DNA from: Leucobacter sp. Psy1 | GTDB lineage: Bacteria > Actinomycetota > Actinomycetes > Actinomycetales > Microbacteriaceae | Reading direction: 5' to 3' | Length of the DNA stretch: 64,000 nt | Assembly (NCBI RefSeq): GCF_020096995.1 | Contig: NZ_CP083692.1 | Location: forward strand, 2,604,001-2,668,000 | Part shown: in pieces, positions 21,315 to 30,264 of the stretch | Layout of the letters: each line of letters opens with the position of its first letter | Position numbering within the stretch: the stretch's first letter is position 1 | Position numbers and translations under genes: made by a program | Notes under the pieces: generated by a model | The model's input: the letters and a program-made list of their open reading frames with translations, nothing else | Database searches by the model: none | What the model was told of the DNA's origin: nothing

Positions 21315-21515
21315 ATGGGGCGCGGCCGTCAGAAGGCAAAGCACACCAAGGTCGCACGGGAGCTGAAGTACTACAGCCCGGCGACGAACTACTCCGAACT
21401 GGAGCGTGAGCTCGCCTCCAAGCAGAGCCACTCCGAAGAGGATGTCTGGGCTGAGTACGCGGATAAGTACAACGTGGAAGACGACGAGGACGACGCGGCG
21501 CAAGACGACCGCTGA
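21315..21515 (+). CDS. DUF3073 domain-containing protein
   Basis: A 66-residue protein that is almost entirely the actinobacterial DUF3073 domain: MGRGRQKAKHTKVARELKYY, then SPATNYSELEREL, then an acidic end (DDEDDAAQDD). The basic start and acidic tail suggest nucleic-acid or ribosome association, but no function is established. ATG 21315 is preceded by a G-rich ribosome-binding site; the open frame extends upstream without coding character. DUF3073 next to purM is a common arrangement in Actinobacteria, and here the two are convergent. Confidence 0.9.
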   Translation: MGRGRQKAKHTKVARELKYYSPATNYSELERELASKQSHSEEDVWAEYADKYNVEDDEDDAAQDDR

Positions 21516-21581
21516 GTCGCCGCGATGGGCGCGCGACCCGCTGAGTGGCGAACGCGCGACCCGCCGCAGCGGTGGCGCCCG

Positions 21582-22691
21582 TCAGTCGGCGTACGAACCG
21601 ACGAGCCTCACCGCTCCCCCGTTCACGCCCTTCGCACCCTGCTCGAATCCGTCGAGGTCGCGCTCACCGGCGGAGACCGTACCCACCTGCCAGGTACGCA
21701 GCCCCTCTGCCTCGAGCTTCTCCGTCACGCGAGCTGCCTGAGCCGCATCCACGACGGCGAACATGCCGACCCCGAGGTTCCACGCGGACTCCAGCGAACC
21801 GAGGTCGTGGCCCCCGAGGTCCGCGAGATGACGGAAGACCGGGAGGGGTGACCAGGTCGATCGATCGACCTCGGTCCAGACGCCGTTCGGGAGCACACGG
21901 GCCAGATTCGCCGCGATGCCGCCACCCGTGACGTGACTGAGGGAGTGGATCGCGCCGTCGAGTTCGGGATCCTCGATCACGCGCAGCAGGGGCGCCGTGT
22001 AGAGGGCCGTCGGCTCGAGGAGCGCTTCGCCGTATGTCGCGCCGAGCTCGTCACTGCGATCGGTCATCAGCACATCGCGTCCGGCGAGGATGTGCCGGAC
22101 GAGCGAAAAGCCGTTGGAGTGCAGACCCGATGCGGCCATCGCCAGCACCACATCCCCCTCCTGCACCCGTTCAGGCCCGAGCACCCGGTCGGCCTCGACC
22201 ACGCCCGTAGCGGCACCCGCCACGTCGTAGTCGTCGACCCCGAGCAGCCCGGGGTGCTCGGCCGTCTCGCCACCGACGAGCGCCGTGCCAGTCGCCTCGC
22301 AAGCGGCTGCGATGCCACGGACGATGTCGGCGATCCGTTCAGGCACCAGCCTGCCGCACGCGATGTAGTCGGTCATGAAGAGCGGCTTCGCCCCGACCAC
22401 CACGATGTCGTCGACCACCATCGCCACGAGATCCTGACCGATGGTGTCGTGCTTGTCGATCGCCTGAGCGATCGCGACCTTGGTGCCCACGCCGTCGGTC
22501 GAGCTCGCCAGCAGGGGGCGGCGGTAGCCGAGCAGCGCCGAAGCGTCGAACAGGCCGGCGAACCCGCCGACCCCCCCGAGCACCTCCGGACCCTGGGTTC
22601 TGGCGATCGCGGACTTCATCAGCTCGACCGCGACATCACCAGCCTCGGTGTCCACTCCGGCCTGGGCATAGATCGACGCATTCTCGCTCAC
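21582..22691 (-). CDS. purM: Phosphoribosylformylglycinamidine cyclo-ligase (AIR synthase)
   Basis: 369 residues. It catalyses ATP-dependent closure of FGAM to AIR in de novo purine synthesis. YAQAGVDTEAGDVAVELMKS is the N-terminal signature. LASSTDGVGTKVAIAQ holds the ATP-site TDGVGTK, GQDLVAMVVDDIVVVGAKPL follows, and VGGETAEHPG is the family GGETAEMPG loop. GTG 22691 is the start (family N-terminus SENASIYAQAGVD). A TAGAGT -10-like box (22704-22699) lies seven bases upstream, so the mRNA is probably leaderless. It is divergent from purF with overlapping promoters. Confidence 0.96.
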   Translation of the reverse strand: MSENASIYAQAGVDTEAGDVAVELMKSAIARTQGPEVLGGVGGFAGLFDASALLGYRRPLLASSTDGVGTKVAIAQAIDKHDTIGQDLVAMVVDDIVVVGAKPLFMTDYIACGRLVPERIADIVRGIAAACEATGTALVGGETAEHPGLLGVDDYDVAGAATGVVEADRVLGPERVQEGDVVLAMAASGLHSNGFSLVRHILAGRDVLMTDRSDELGATYGEALLEPTALYTAPLLRVIEDPELDGAIHSLSHVTGGGIAANLARVLPNGVWTEVDRSTWSPLPVFRHLADLGGHDLGSLESAWNLGVGMFAVVDAAQAARVTEKLEAEGLRTWQVGTVSAGERDLDGFEQGAKGVNGGAVRLVGSYAD

Positions 22692-22698
22692 TCTCCCC

Positions 22699-22716
22699 AC
22701 TCTACAGGGGTACACT
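22699..22716. promoter_or_regulatory. Overlapping divergent purM/purF promoters
   Basis: TAGAGT on the minus strand (22704-22699) serves purM, and TACACT on the plus strand (22711-22716) serves purF. The two -10 boxes lie six bases apart, so the promoters must exclude or co-regulate each other. No PurR box or guanine riboswitch was recognised. Confidence 0.5.
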
Positions 22717-22769
22717 GGTGAGGCCTCTTGATCTAGAGCCACCCGTCCCCCAGGGAGCAATCACTCAGC

Positions 22770-24242
22770 ATGTGCGGCATCGTCGGTATTGTCTCGTCCG
22801 AGCCCGTCAATCAGCAGATCTACGACAGCCTCCTGCTCTTGCAGCACCGCGGTCAGGATTCCACCGGAATCGCCACGGCCGAGGGCGACCGCTTCCACAT
22901 GGTGAAGGCGAAGGGCCAGGTGCGCGAGGCGTATCGGACCCGCGATATGCGCGCACTGCGCGGCAACGTCGGCCTCGGGCATGTGCGCTACGCGACCCGG
23001 GGTTCTGCCTTCACGGAGGAGGAGGCGCAGCCGTTCTACGTGGGCGCCCCCTACGGCATCATCATGGTCCACAACGGCAACCTCACGAACACGCGTGAGC
23101 TTACCGAGGAGCTCTACACGCTCGACCGCCGCCATCTGAACACCCACTCCGATACGGAGCTGCTGCTCAACGTCCTCGCGAACGAGCTCCAGCCCGCAGC
23201 AGCCGATCGAGGTCTTGAGCTCACGTCCGATCAGGTCTTCGACGCCGTCTCGCGCGTGCATGATCGGGTGACGGGCTCCTACGCCGCGATCGCCCTCATC
23301 TCCGGGCACGGTGTTCTCGCGTTCCGCGACCCCTTCGGTATCCGGCCACTGGTCCTCGGCGTCCGCTCGGGCCTCAACGGAGGAGACGAGTGGGTCGTCG
23401 CCTCCGAGTCCCTCGTGCTCGAGTCCGGCGGCTACACCATCGTGCGCGACGTCGAACCGGGCGAGGCTATCCTCATCGGCCCCGACGGCACGATGACCTC
23501 GCGGATGTGCGCGAAGCGAACAGAACTCGTTCCCTGCGCATTCGAGTACATCTACCTCGCCCGCCCGGACTCGGTGCTCGACGGCATCTCCGTCTACGAC
23601 GCCCGCCTCAGGCTCGGCGACGTGCTCGCCGAGCAGATCGCGGAGGAGATGCGGGAGATCGACATCGAGATCGACGTCGTGATGCCCATTCCCGACTCGG
23701 CCAGGCCCAGCGCGATGCAGGTGGCGCAGAAGCTCGGCATCGAGTACCGCGAGGGCTTCTTCAAGAATCGCTACGTCGGCCGCACCTTCATCATGCCTGG
23801 GCAGTCCGTGCGCAAGAAGAGCGTGCGCCAGAAGCTCAACGCGATGAGCGTCGAGTTCAAGGACAAGAACGTACTCATCGTCGACGACTCGGTCGTGCGT
23901 GGCACCACTTCACGCGAGATCATCGAGATGGCGCGAACCGCCGGAGCGAAGTCGGTCATCTTCGCGTCGGCCGCGCCCCCCGTCGTCTTTCCGCACGTCT
24001 ACGGCATCAACATGCCGAACCGGAGCGAACTCATCGCGCACGACCGCACCGCCGCGGAGGTGGCCGAGGTGCTCGGCGCCGACCACTTCATCTACCAGAC
24101 GGTGGAGGGGATGAACCGGGCCATTCTCGATGGCCAGGATCACGTGAAGCGACTCGAGCAGAGCTGCTTCACCGGCGAGTACGTCGCGGGTGACGTGGAT
24201 GCCGAGTACCTCGAGTGGGTCGAGCAGACGCAGGAGAGCTGA
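22770..24242 (+). CDS. purF: Amidophosphoribosyltransferase
   Basis: 490 residues. It is the first committed purine step (PRPP + glutamine to phosphoribosylamine). The chain begins MCGIVGIV, so removal of Met exposes the catalytic Cys without a propeptide. The glutaminase domain has LLLQHRGQDSTGIAT, GLGHVRYATRG and VHNGNLTN. The PRPP site VLIVDDSVVRGTTS is at residues ~368-381. AGGGAG lies about a dozen bases before ATG 22770, so unlike its purine neighbours it has an ordinary leader. A 14-bp hairpin follows the stop. Confidence 0.97.
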   Translation: MCGIVGIVSSEPVNQQIYDSLLLLQHRGQDSTGIATAEGDRFHMVKAKGQVREAYRTRDMRALRGNVGLGHVRYATRGSAFTEEEAQPFYVGAPYGIIMVHNGNLTNTRELTEELYTLDRRHLNTHSDTELLLNVLANELQPAAADRGLELTSDQVFDAVSRVHDRVTGSYAAIALISGHGVLAFRDPFGIRPLVLGVRSGLNGGDEWVVASESLVLESGGYTIVRDVEPGEAILIGPDGTMTSRMCAKRTELVPCAFEYIYLARPDSVLDGISVYDARLRLGDVLAEQIAEEMREIDIEIDVVMPIPDSARPSAMQVAQKLGIEYREGFFKNRYVGRTFIMPGQSVRKKSVRQKLNAMSVEFKDKNVLIVDDSVVRGTTSREIIEMARTAGAKSVIFASAAPPVVFPHVYGINMPNRSELIAHDRTAAEVAEVLGADHFIYQTVEGMNRAILDGQDHVKRLEQSCFTGEYVAGDVDAEYLEWVEQTQES

Positions 24243-24247
24243 CGCAC

Positions 24248-24280
24248 GAGGGGGACGTGCCAAACCGGCACGTCCCCCTC
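24248..24280. terminator. Hairpin between convergent purF and tatA
   Basis: Perfect 14-bp arms (24248-24261 and 24267-24280) with a 5-base loop start six bases after the purF stop codon. Probably bidirectional. Confidence 0.75.
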
Positions 24281-24312
24281 ATCCGGCAGGTGCGCCGGAC
24301 GTTTCAGACGGA

Positions 24313-24672
24313 TCAGACGCGGTCGTCGCGTTGCCCGGGCTGCGGCTGGACCGCATCGGGGCCGGGGGCCCCGGGACTCTCCATGCCGGGGGAGGCGGCG
24401 GTGCCAGGGGCCTCAGCACCCGGTGCAACCGTACCGGCAGCGGGCGCGGGGCCTGCGGTGTTCGTGGGGGCCTGATCCTGCGTCTGACGTCCCTGCGTCT
24501 TCGCGTCGGCGCCGTCGTCGGCGCCGTCGTCCGATGAGCGGACCTCCTTCTTCAAGATCTTCATCGACTGCCCCAGGCTCTTCGCCAGTGCCGGCAGCTT
24601 CGGGGCGCCGAAGAGCAGCAGCACGATGAAGACGATGACGAGCAGCGTCGGGCCGCTGAGATTTCCAAACAT
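24313..24672 (-). CDS. tatA: Sec-independent protein translocase TatA/E (copy 1)
   Basis: 119 residues. One membrane helix (GPTLLVIVFIVLLLFGAPKL, ~6-25) leads into the FGAPKLPALAKSLGQSMKIL amphipathic helix typical of TatA/TatE. A long, mostly neutral Pro/Ala/Gly-rich tail (~55-119) is unusual in length. TatA forms the pore for folded proteins with twin-arginine signals; EfeB, encoded further on, is such a substrate. ATG 24672 is the family start. It lies 65 bases downstream of a second tatA copy on the same strand. tatC and tatB are not in the window. Confidence 0.88.
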   Translation of the reverse strand: MFGNLSGPTLLVIVFIVLLLFGAPKLPALAKSLGQSMKILKKEVRSSDDGADDGADAKTQGRQTQDQAPTNTAGPAPAAGTVAPGAEAPGTAASPGMESPGAPGPDAVQPQPGQRDDRV

Positions 24673-24737
24673 GTGGCGTGGGCTCCTTGAATCGAGGTGA
24701 GGGCCATTATTCCACGCCACCCTGAACGGCGCAGAGA

Positions 24738-25028
24738 TTACTGGGCGAGATCGTTCCGCGCGGGGGCGGCCTGCGCCACGGACCCGGGCGCGACCTCGGT
24801 CTGAACCACGCCGGGCCCCGCCGGAGCGGCGACGGTCGACGCGGGAGTCGAGACGCTCTGCTCCGCCTCACCGTCGGCGACAGCGCTGTCCGTCGTCACC
24901 TCGCGTTTGAAGATGCGCATGGACTGACCCAGGTTCTTTGCGAGCATCGGCAGTTTCGGCGCCCCGAACAGCAGGACGACGAGGAAGACGATTGCAACGA
25001 GGTGTGCACCACCGAGATTCTGCAGCAT
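24738..25028 (-). CDS. tatA: Sec-independent protein translocase TatA/E (copy 2)
   Basis: 96 residues with the same plan as its neighbour: LGGAHLVAIVFLVVLLFGAP, then KLPMLAKNLGQSMRIFKREV, then a low-complexity tail. The membrane and amphipathic helices of the two copies are very similar while the tails are unrelated, which points to an old tandem duplication. It is the upstream gene of the pair. Which one is the main TatA cannot be told; one may serve as TatE. Confidence 0.88.
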   Translation of the reverse strand: MLQNLGGAHLVAIVFLVVLLFGAPKLPMLAKNLGQSMRIFKREVTTDSAVADGEAEQSVSTPASTVAAPAGPGVVQTEVAPGSVAQAAPARNDLAQ

Positions 25029-25060
25029 GATCTGGCTCCGTTCGCTCGCAGATTCCGTGA

Positions 25061-25453
25061 TTATCGCACGTCAGCCTGCACAGCAACACCCGCGCCGCGA
25101 CGGCGCTTCACCGCAGCAGCGAGGATGAGTCCGAGCACCCCGCCGAGCGCAAGCCCGAGCACGGCACCGACGACGGCCATGAAACCGGCGATCTGCCCGA
25201 CCGTGTACTCCGATTCGGGGGCCACCGGGAACGCCAGACTGGCGAGCGCGAACGCCACCGCACCGAGCACGGCGCCGACGATGAGCAGGCGCGTGTACCG
25301 CACCGAACGCTGCAGCGAGACCTCCATCCGGGTCTCCGTCACCTCGGGCACGTACTCCGATTCCGGCGTCTCCGCAGCGGACCCGTCGTTCCCCTCCGCT
25401 GTCGGGGCGGGGGTTTCGGCGGGGTCGTGCGACGAGGGATCGGAACTGCTCAT
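25061..25453 (-). CDS. Two-helix membrane protein, hypothetical
   Basis: 130 residues, not recognised as a named family. Residues 1-45 are acidic and disordered. There is a hydrophobic helix at ~55-75 (LLIVGAVLGAVAFALASLAF) and a second at ~87-112 (GFMAVVGAVLGLALGGVLGL), then a basic end KRRRGAG. Charge placement predicts both termini inside the cell. It has the same strand as the tatA pair and the 32-base gap allows co-transcription, but no functional link is visible. Confidence 0.7.
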   Translation of the reverse strand: MSSSDPSSHDPAETPAPTAEGNDGSAAETPESEYVPEVTETRMEVSLQRSVRYTRLLIVGAVLGAVAFALASLAFPVAPESEYTVGQIAGFMAVVGAVLGLALGGVLGLILAAAVKRRRGAGVAVQADVR

Positions 25454-25520
25454 AGAGACTATTGTCTCAGCCGATCGCTGGTGATCCGCCGGAACCGGTG
25501 GCCGTTCGCTGTCATCGCGC

Positions 25521-25883
25521 TCAGGCGCGGCGGACGAGCGGGAGAATGCCGTCGAGATTGGCCCGCGACCCCGATGCCGTGACCTTCGCCTGGGCCAGAG
25601 CGTCCTCCCAGGCGAGTCGTCCGCTCGCGAGCAGCACCCAGGTCTCCGGATCGGTCTCGATGACGTTCGGCGGCGTCCCGCGAGTGTGTCGCGGTCCCTG
25701 AACGCACTGCGTCGCCCCGAACGGCGGTACTCGGACCTCGACCGTGTTGCCTGGCGCGATCACCGCGAGCTCCTCGAGCAGGAACCGCGTCGCCATCGCC
25801 ACTGTCTGGCGATCCCTGTCCCCGTCGAGCACTCCCGACACGGCACTCATGCCGTCCGCCTCGCTGATCCTTCGCCGCGCCAC
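25521..25883 (-). CDS. Sterol carrier family (SCP2-like) protein
   Basis: 120 residues, a small protein of the actinobacterial sterol-carrier-like family commonly found beside purD. LLEELAVIAPGNTVEVRVPP covers the central strands, and DPETWVLLASGRLAWEDALA and SGSRANLDGILPLVR the C-terminal half, typical of SCP2/MDMPI C-terminal folds that bind lipids or act with mycothiol enzymes. Ligand unknown. GTG 25883 is chosen because VARRRISEADG is the family start and TATCCT lies six bases upstream (leaderless). Divergent from purD. Confidence 0.8.
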   Translation of the reverse strand: MARRRISEADGMSAVSGVLDGDRDRQTVAMATRFLLEELAVIAPGNTVEVRVPPFGATQCVQGPRHTRGTPPNVIETDPETWVLLASGRLAWEDALAQAKVTASGSRANLDGILPLVRRA

Positions 25884-25935
25884 CCGTCCAGGATAGGGGC
25901 TCGAGAGCCTGAGCGGGTTCGGTAGTGTGGAGTGC

Positions 25936-27186
25936 GTGAAGATCCTCGTGCTTGGCCCCGGTGCTCGTGAACACGCCATCGTCCGCGCTCTGCTGGCGGA
26001 GCCGGACGGTCACGAGGTGGTGTGCGCTCCAGGCAACGCCGGGATCGCCGCGGAGGGAGTGGAGACGCCTGCGCTCGCCACGGACGACCCGGTCGCCGTC
26101 ACGAACTTCGTTCAGCAGCACGGGTTCGAACTCGTCGTCATCGGGCCGGAGGCGCCGCTCGTCGCCGGCGTCGCCGATCCGCTGCGCGAACGCGGCATCC
26201 CCGTGTTTGGCCCCGGGCGCGCCGCAGCACAGCTCGAAGGGTCGAAGGCGTTCGCGAAGCGGATCATGGCTGAGGCCGGTGTGCCGACCGGGCGCGCGGC
26301 CCCCGTCTCGACCGCTGATGAAGCGGCAGCGGTGCTCGATGAGTTCGGCGCCCCCTACGTGGTCAAGGCTGACGGACTCGCCGCAGGCAAGGGCGTGCTC
26401 GTCACCCAGGATCGTGATGCCGCACTCGCGCACGTGACCACCTGGGCACCGCACGGCGAGGTGCTCATCGAGGAGTTTCTCGACGGGCAGGAGGTGTCGC
26501 TCTTCTTCTTCGCGGACGGACACGACGTCGTCGCCCTGACGCCCGCGCAGGACTTCAAGCGGATCTTCGACGGCGATGAGGGTCCGAACACGGGCGGGAT
26601 GGGTGCCTACTCACCGCTCCCCTGGGTGGCTGAGGATTTCGTCGAGGAGATCACTCGAACCGTCGCCCTTCCCACCGTGCGGCAGCTCGAGAGCGAGGGC
26701 ACGCCGTTCATCGGGCTCCTGTACTGCGGTCTCATCGTCACCTCATCAGGTGTGCGCGTCATCGAGTTCAACGCTCGCTTCGGCGACCCGGAGACGCAGG
26801 TCGTCCTGCCCCGTCTCGCCTCGCCACTCAGCCGCTACCTGCACGCCGCCGCATCGGGAACGCTCCAGGCGCAGCCCGCTCCCGAGTTCTCGGACGAGCC
26901 CGCTGTGATCGTCGTCCTGGCGAGCGAGGGCTATCCCGGCGAGGTCGTGACCGGGCGGGTCATTTCCGGCCTGGAGGAGGCCGCCGCAGTTCCCGGCGTG
27001 CACATCGTTCACGCAGCGACGAAGCGGCGGGACGACGGATCCTGGATCGCCACCGGTGGTCGCGTGCTCGGAGTCGTCGGGCGCGGGGCGGACTTCGCCA
27101 CCGCCCGCACACGCGCCTACGAGGCGGTAGAGCTCATCTCGCTCGAGGGTGGGCAGTTCCGCACCGATATCGCCTCACGCGTGTAA
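25936..27186 (+). CDS. purD: Phosphoribosylamine-glycine ligase (GAR synthetase)
   Basis: 416 residues. It makes GAR from phosphoribosylamine, glycine and ATP. The N-terminus [15 protein letters not shown] is diagnostic. The ATP-grasp domain shows [38 protein letters not shown] and [13 protein letters not shown], and [14 protein letters not shown] is the metal-binding segment. GTG 25936 lies seven bases after a TAGTGT -10-like box (25923-25928), so the mRNA is probably leaderless. An in-frame GTG at 25927 inside that box is a less likely start. It is a single gene, convergent with an SRPBCC gene. Confidence 0.96.
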   Translation: MKILVLGPGAREHAIVRALLAEPDGHEVVCAPGNAGIAAEGVETPALATDDPVAVTNFVQQHGFELVVIGPEAPLVAGVADPLRERGIPVFGPGRAAAQLEGSKAFAKRIMAEAGVPTGRAAPVSTADEAAAVLDEFGAPYVVKADGLAAGKGVLVTQDRDAALAHVTTWAPHGEVLIEEFLDGQEVSLFFFADGHDVVALTPAQDFKRIFDGDEGPNTGGMGAYSPLPWVAEDFVEEITRTVALPTVRQLESEGTPFIGLLYCGLIVTSSGVRVIEFNARFGDPETQVVLPRLASPLSRYLHAAASGTLQAQPAPEFSDEPAVIVVLASEGYPGEVVTGRVISGLEEAAAVPGVHIVHAATKRRDDGSWIATGGRVLGVVGRGADFATARTRAYEAVELISLEGGQFRTDIASRV

Positions 27187-27240
27187 ACAGGTCTCGAGCG
27201 GAGGATGAAGCGGGTCAGCGCCAGCGGAGCGTGAAACGGC

Positions 27241-28197
27241 TCAGCGCCCGCGCAGCAGCCGATCGAAGTCGGTAGAGGTATCCCACTCGTCATCGTCGTC
27301 GTCGCCCGCACCACCGTTGACGGTGATATTCACACCACTGGCGGCCCAAGCGGCAGACTCGGAGTCGACGGGAGCCTCGGGCAGCTCGGCAGGCTCGTCC
27401 GGCTCGATCCGGGCGAGAACCTGCGGGCCGGCGTCTCCGGCATCGTCCGAGTCCGAAGCGGCATCTTCCGCCTCGGGAGCCCCCTCGATCACGGCCTCTT
27501 CGACCACGTCCTCATCGACCACGCCCTCTTCGGCTACGTCCTCGTCGACGACCACCTCGGCGTCCACGACTTCCGCATCCTCGACCTCGGCGTCCACGAC
27601 TACCGCGTCCTCGATCTCACGTTCGCCGGTCTCAGCCTCATCGGCATCGTCCGCAACGGGGTTCTCGGTTTCGCTTTTCGCATCGAACTCAGTCTCGGCC
27701 TCGCCAGCCTCGGACTCCGCACCAGTGTCTGCCGCAGCAGCCTCCGCGGTGGCGACGGCCGTGGCCGCGTCGTCCTCGTCGAGGTCGTCGATGGCGGCCG
27801 AGAGGTCGCGCAGCAGCACGTCCCACCCCTCCTGAGACGCTGCGGCGCGAGCAGACGGATCGGGCAGCATGTCGAAACCAGTCTCGGTGACCGTGAGGCT
27901 CGCGCCGGCCCCGATGGAGCGCAGGGTGATCAGCACGGCGGTCGGGCGGGGGTCGCCCGCCTCGGTCCAGCGGAAGCCGAGCGCGTGACCGTCGACGAAG
28001 ACGTCGATCTCACCGCTGGCATCGCGGCTCGCGTCGCCCTCGGCCCACTGCTCGCGCACGGTACCCCCGAGGCGCGACTCAAGATTCAGCTCCGGCCACC
28101 ATTCCGCACGGAGATCGGGGTCGCTCAGATATGCCCAGAGCACCCTTCTCGGCTGCGCTGTCTGGCAGCGCGCGACCACGGGTCCGACCGGAACCAT
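27241..28197 (-). CDS. SRPBCC-domain protein with long acidic C-terminal arm
   Basis: 318 residues. Residues ~1-145 form an SRPBCC/AHSA1-like domain: RRVLWAYLSDPDLRAEWWPE, then LGGTVREQW, HALGFRWTEAGDPRPTAVLI, and a C-terminal helix SQEGWDVLLRDLSAAIDDL. Residues ~150-318 are extremely acidic (long Asp/Glu/Val/Ala stretches such as VVDAEVEDAEVVDAE) and predicted disordered, ending in DDDDDEWDTSTDFDRLLRGR. The terminal DFDRLLRGR looks like a conserved short motif. The coding DNA of the arm is repetitive. ATG 28197 has GGAGG just upstream. It sits between purD and purC without obvious purine function; it may be a chaperone-like or lipid-binding protein. Confidence 0.75.
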   Translation of the reverse strand: MVPVGPVVARCQTAQPRRVLWAYLSDPDLRAEWWPELNLESRLGGTVREQWAEGDASRDASGEIDVFVDGHALGFRWTEAGDPRPTAVLITLRSIGAGASLTVTETGFDMLPDPSARAAASQEGWDVLLRDLSAAIDDLDEDDAATAVATAEAAAADTGAESEAGEAETEFDAKSETENPVADDADEAETGEREIEDAVVVDAEVEDAEVVDAEVVVDEDVAEEGVVDEDVVEEAVIEGAPEAEDAASDSDDAGDAGPQVLARIEPDEPAELPEAPVDSESAAWAASGVNITVNGGAGDDDDDEWDTSTDFDRLLRGR

Positions 28198-28284
28198 ATC
28201 CCTCCTCACGACCCCTCCAGCATAACGCGGACCACCGACATCGACCCGCGAGAACGCTGGTCGGCGGTCTGCGAGAATACCCGT

Positions 28285-29190
28285 GTGACGAATCACTCCG
28301 CTCCGCTCGCCATTCCCGGTTGGGAACACCGCTACTCCGGCAAGGTCAGGGACCTCTACGTGCCCGCCGACGGATCCGAATCGCACCTGCTGGTGGTCGC
28401 GAGCGACCGCATTAGCGCGTTCGACTTCGTCCTCGAGCCGCCGATCACCGGGAAGGGCGAGGTGCTCACCGCGCTCTCGGAGTGGTGGTTCGACCGGATC
28501 CGGATCCCGAACCATCTCGACCCGGCAGGTCCCGAGGTGCCCGCATCTGTGCGCGGACGAGCGATGGTGACTAGACGGCTCGACATGCTGCCGGTGGAGT
28601 GCGTGGTGCGCGGCGCGATCACCGGATCGGGATTCGCCGAGTATCAGCGAACAGGGGCGGTGTGCGGCATCGAGCTGCCGGAACACCTCGAGGACGGTGA
28701 TCTGCTGGAGTCCCCCATCTACACTCCGGCATCCAAGGCGCCGCTCGGCGAGCACGACGAGAACATCTCGTTCGAGCAGAGCGTCGAGCTGCTCGGACGA
28801 GAGACGGCTGAAGCGTTGCGCGCCGCGTCGATCCGAATTTTCAGCGAAGCCCGTGACCTCGCCGCCGAACGGGGGCTCGTGCTCGCGGATACGAAGTTCG
28901 AGTTCGGCGTGGATCCGGCGACCGGTGAGATCGTGCTGGCCGACGAGGTGCTGACGAGCGATTCGAGTCGGTACTGGGATGCGTCGGCGTACCTGGATCC
29001 GGAGTTGCCTCGGGCTGAGCGCCTCGCGTCATTCGACAAGCAGATCGTGCGCGACTGGCTGTCGGCGAACTGGGATCGCATCGGAGAACCTCCGATGCTG
29101 CCCGAGGAGATCGTGGATCGCACGCTCGCGCGCTACCGCGAGCTCTACGTGCGATTGACGGGTCTCGAGGCCCCGGTGCGGACCGGCTAA
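28285..29190 (+). CDS. purC: Phosphoribosylaminoimidazole-succinocarboxamide synthase
   Basis: 301 residues. It joins CAIR and aspartate using ATP (SAICAR synthetase). HRYSGKVRDLYVPADGSESH is the N-terminal ATP-binding signature, VVASDRISAFDFVLEPPITG follows, PVECVVRGAITGSGFAEYQR is the central motif, and LADTKFEFGVDPATGEIVLA the metal-site region. Length is that of the long (yeast/actinobacterial) form. GTG 28285 is the family start; a GAGAAT box six bases upstream suggests another leaderless transcript. It leads the purC-purS-purQ group. Confidence 0.96.
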   Translation: MTNHSAPLAIPGWEHRYSGKVRDLYVPADGSESHLLVVASDRISAFDFVLEPPITGKGEVLTALSEWWFDRIRIPNHLDPAGPEVPASVRGRAMVTRRLDMLPVECVVRGAITGSGFAEYQRTGAVCGIELPEHLEDGDLLESPIYTPASKAPLGEHDENISFEQSVELLGRETAEALRAASIRIFSEARDLAAERGLVLADTKFEFGVDPATGEIVLADEVLTSDSSRYWDASAYLDPELPRAERLASFDKQIVRDWLSANWDRIGEPPMLPEEIVDRTLARYRELYVRLTGLEAPVRTG

Positions 29191-29239
29191 ACTGGCTCGT
29201 GACGTCCGACCTGCCCTACCCCGATGTTGGAGGCCCTCC

Positions 29240-29515
29240 GTGCCCACGATTGTTGTTGAAGTCATGCCGAAGGCAGAGCTGCTCGATCCGCAGGGGAAGG
29301 CGACCTTCGGCGCCCTCCAGCGCCTCGGCCACGGAGCGTTCCAGGACGTCCGCATCGGCAAGCGCTTCGAGCTGACCGTCGATGGCGACGTGACCGAGGA
29401 CACGCTGACCGAGGTGCGCAAGGTCGCCGACGAGATCCTCTCGAACTCCGTGATCGAAGACGTCGTCGCGATCTCCGTGGACGGCGCCCCCGTCGACCTT
29501 CCGGTGGCACCGTAA
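29240..29515 (+). CDS. purS: Phosphoribosylformylglycinamidine synthase subunit PurS
   Basis: 91 residues. The small bridging subunit of the three-part FGAM synthase (PurS-PurQ-PurL). [20 protein letters not shown] is the PurS start, and [21 protein letters not shown] is the core strand-helix segment, here given across its length in two overlapping motifs. GTG 29240 follows purC by 49 bases. The TAA stop shares one base with the purQ ATG. The third subunit, purL, is not next but more than 10 kb away. Confidence 0.93.
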   Translation: MPTIVVEVMPKAELLDPQGKATFGALQRLGHGAFQDVRIGKRFELTVDGDVTEDTLTEVRKVADEILSNSVIEDVVAISVDGAPVDLPVAP

Positions 29516-30216
29516 TGGCGCGGATCGGAGTCATCACCTTCCCCGGTTCGCTCGACGACCGGGATGCGCAGCGGGCCGTCCGCTACGCCGGCGCCGAGCC
29601 GGTCGCCCTGTGGCACGGGGACCACGATCTCAAGGACGTGGACGCCATCGTGCTGCCGGGCGGGTTCAGCTACGGCGACTACCTGCGCCCCGGTGCGATC
29701 GCCTCCCTCTCCCCGATCATGACCGATGTCGTCGCTGCCGCGAACCGCGGTGTGCCGGTACTCGGCATCTGCAACGGGTTCCAGATGCTCGTGGAGTCGC
29801 ATCTGCTGCCCGGAGGTCTGATCCGCAACGCGCATCAGCAATTCATCCGCCGCGATCAGCGGCTCATCGTGGAGAACGCAGACACCGCCTGGACTCACCA
29901 GTTCGCGGCAGGCGAGGAGATCGTCATCCCGCTGAAGAACGGTGATGGCGGTTTCATCGCCGACGACGAGACGCTCAAGCGGCTCGAAGGCGAAGGGCTC
30001 GTGGCGTTCCGCTACGCGGGAGTGAACCCGAACGGGTCGCTCAACGACATCGCCGGCCTGACGAACGAGCGCGGCAACGTGGTCGGCCTCATGCCGCACC
30101 CGGAGCACGCCGTCGAAGCGGGCTTCGGCCCCGACACTCCGAGTGCAATGAGCTCAGGCACCGACGGCCTGCGCTGCTTCACGAGCGCGGTCGAGGCCAT
30201 CGTCGCCCGAGTCTGA
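29515..30216 (+). CDS. purQ: Phosphoribosylformylglycinamidine synthase, glutaminase PurQ
   Basis: 233 residues. A class I glutamine amidotransferase that feeds ammonia to Pur[20 protein letters not shown] is the N-terminus, [18 protein letters not shown] follows, and [20 protein letters not shown] holds the nucleophile Cys. [16 protein letters not shown] holds the catalytic His and Glu. ATG 29515 overlaps the purS stop by one base. A 17-bp hairpin comes four bases after the stop, so the transcript ends here instead of continuing into purL. Confidence 0.96.
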   Translation: MARIGVITFPGSLDDRDAQRAVRYAGAEPVALWHGDHDLKDVDAIVLPGGFSYGDYLRPGAIASLSPIMTDVVAAANRGVPVLGICNGFQMLVESHLLPGGLIRNAHQQFIRRDQRLIVENADTAWTHQFAAGEEIVIPLKNGDGGFIADDETLKRLEGEGLVAFRYAGVNPNGSLNDIAGLTNERGNVVGLMPHPEHAVEAGFGPDTPSAMSSGTDGLRCFTSAVEAIVARV

Positions 30217-30219
30217 TCG

Positions 30220-30262
30220 GGTCGGGGTGGTCGGGGTCATCGAAGCCCCGACCACCCCGACC
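30220..30262. terminator. Strong bidirectional hairpin purQ / hemB
   Basis: Perfect 17-bp GC-rich arms (30220-30236 and 30246-30262) with a 9-base loop fill the gap between convergent purQ and hemB. It should end both the purC-S-Q and the heme transcripts. Confidence 0.85.
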
Positions 30263-30264
30263 AG

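Noticed and set aside
22717-22769. Purine (guanine/PRPP) riboswitch before purF
   Set aside because: The leader is only about 50 bases and lacks the conserved core and stems.
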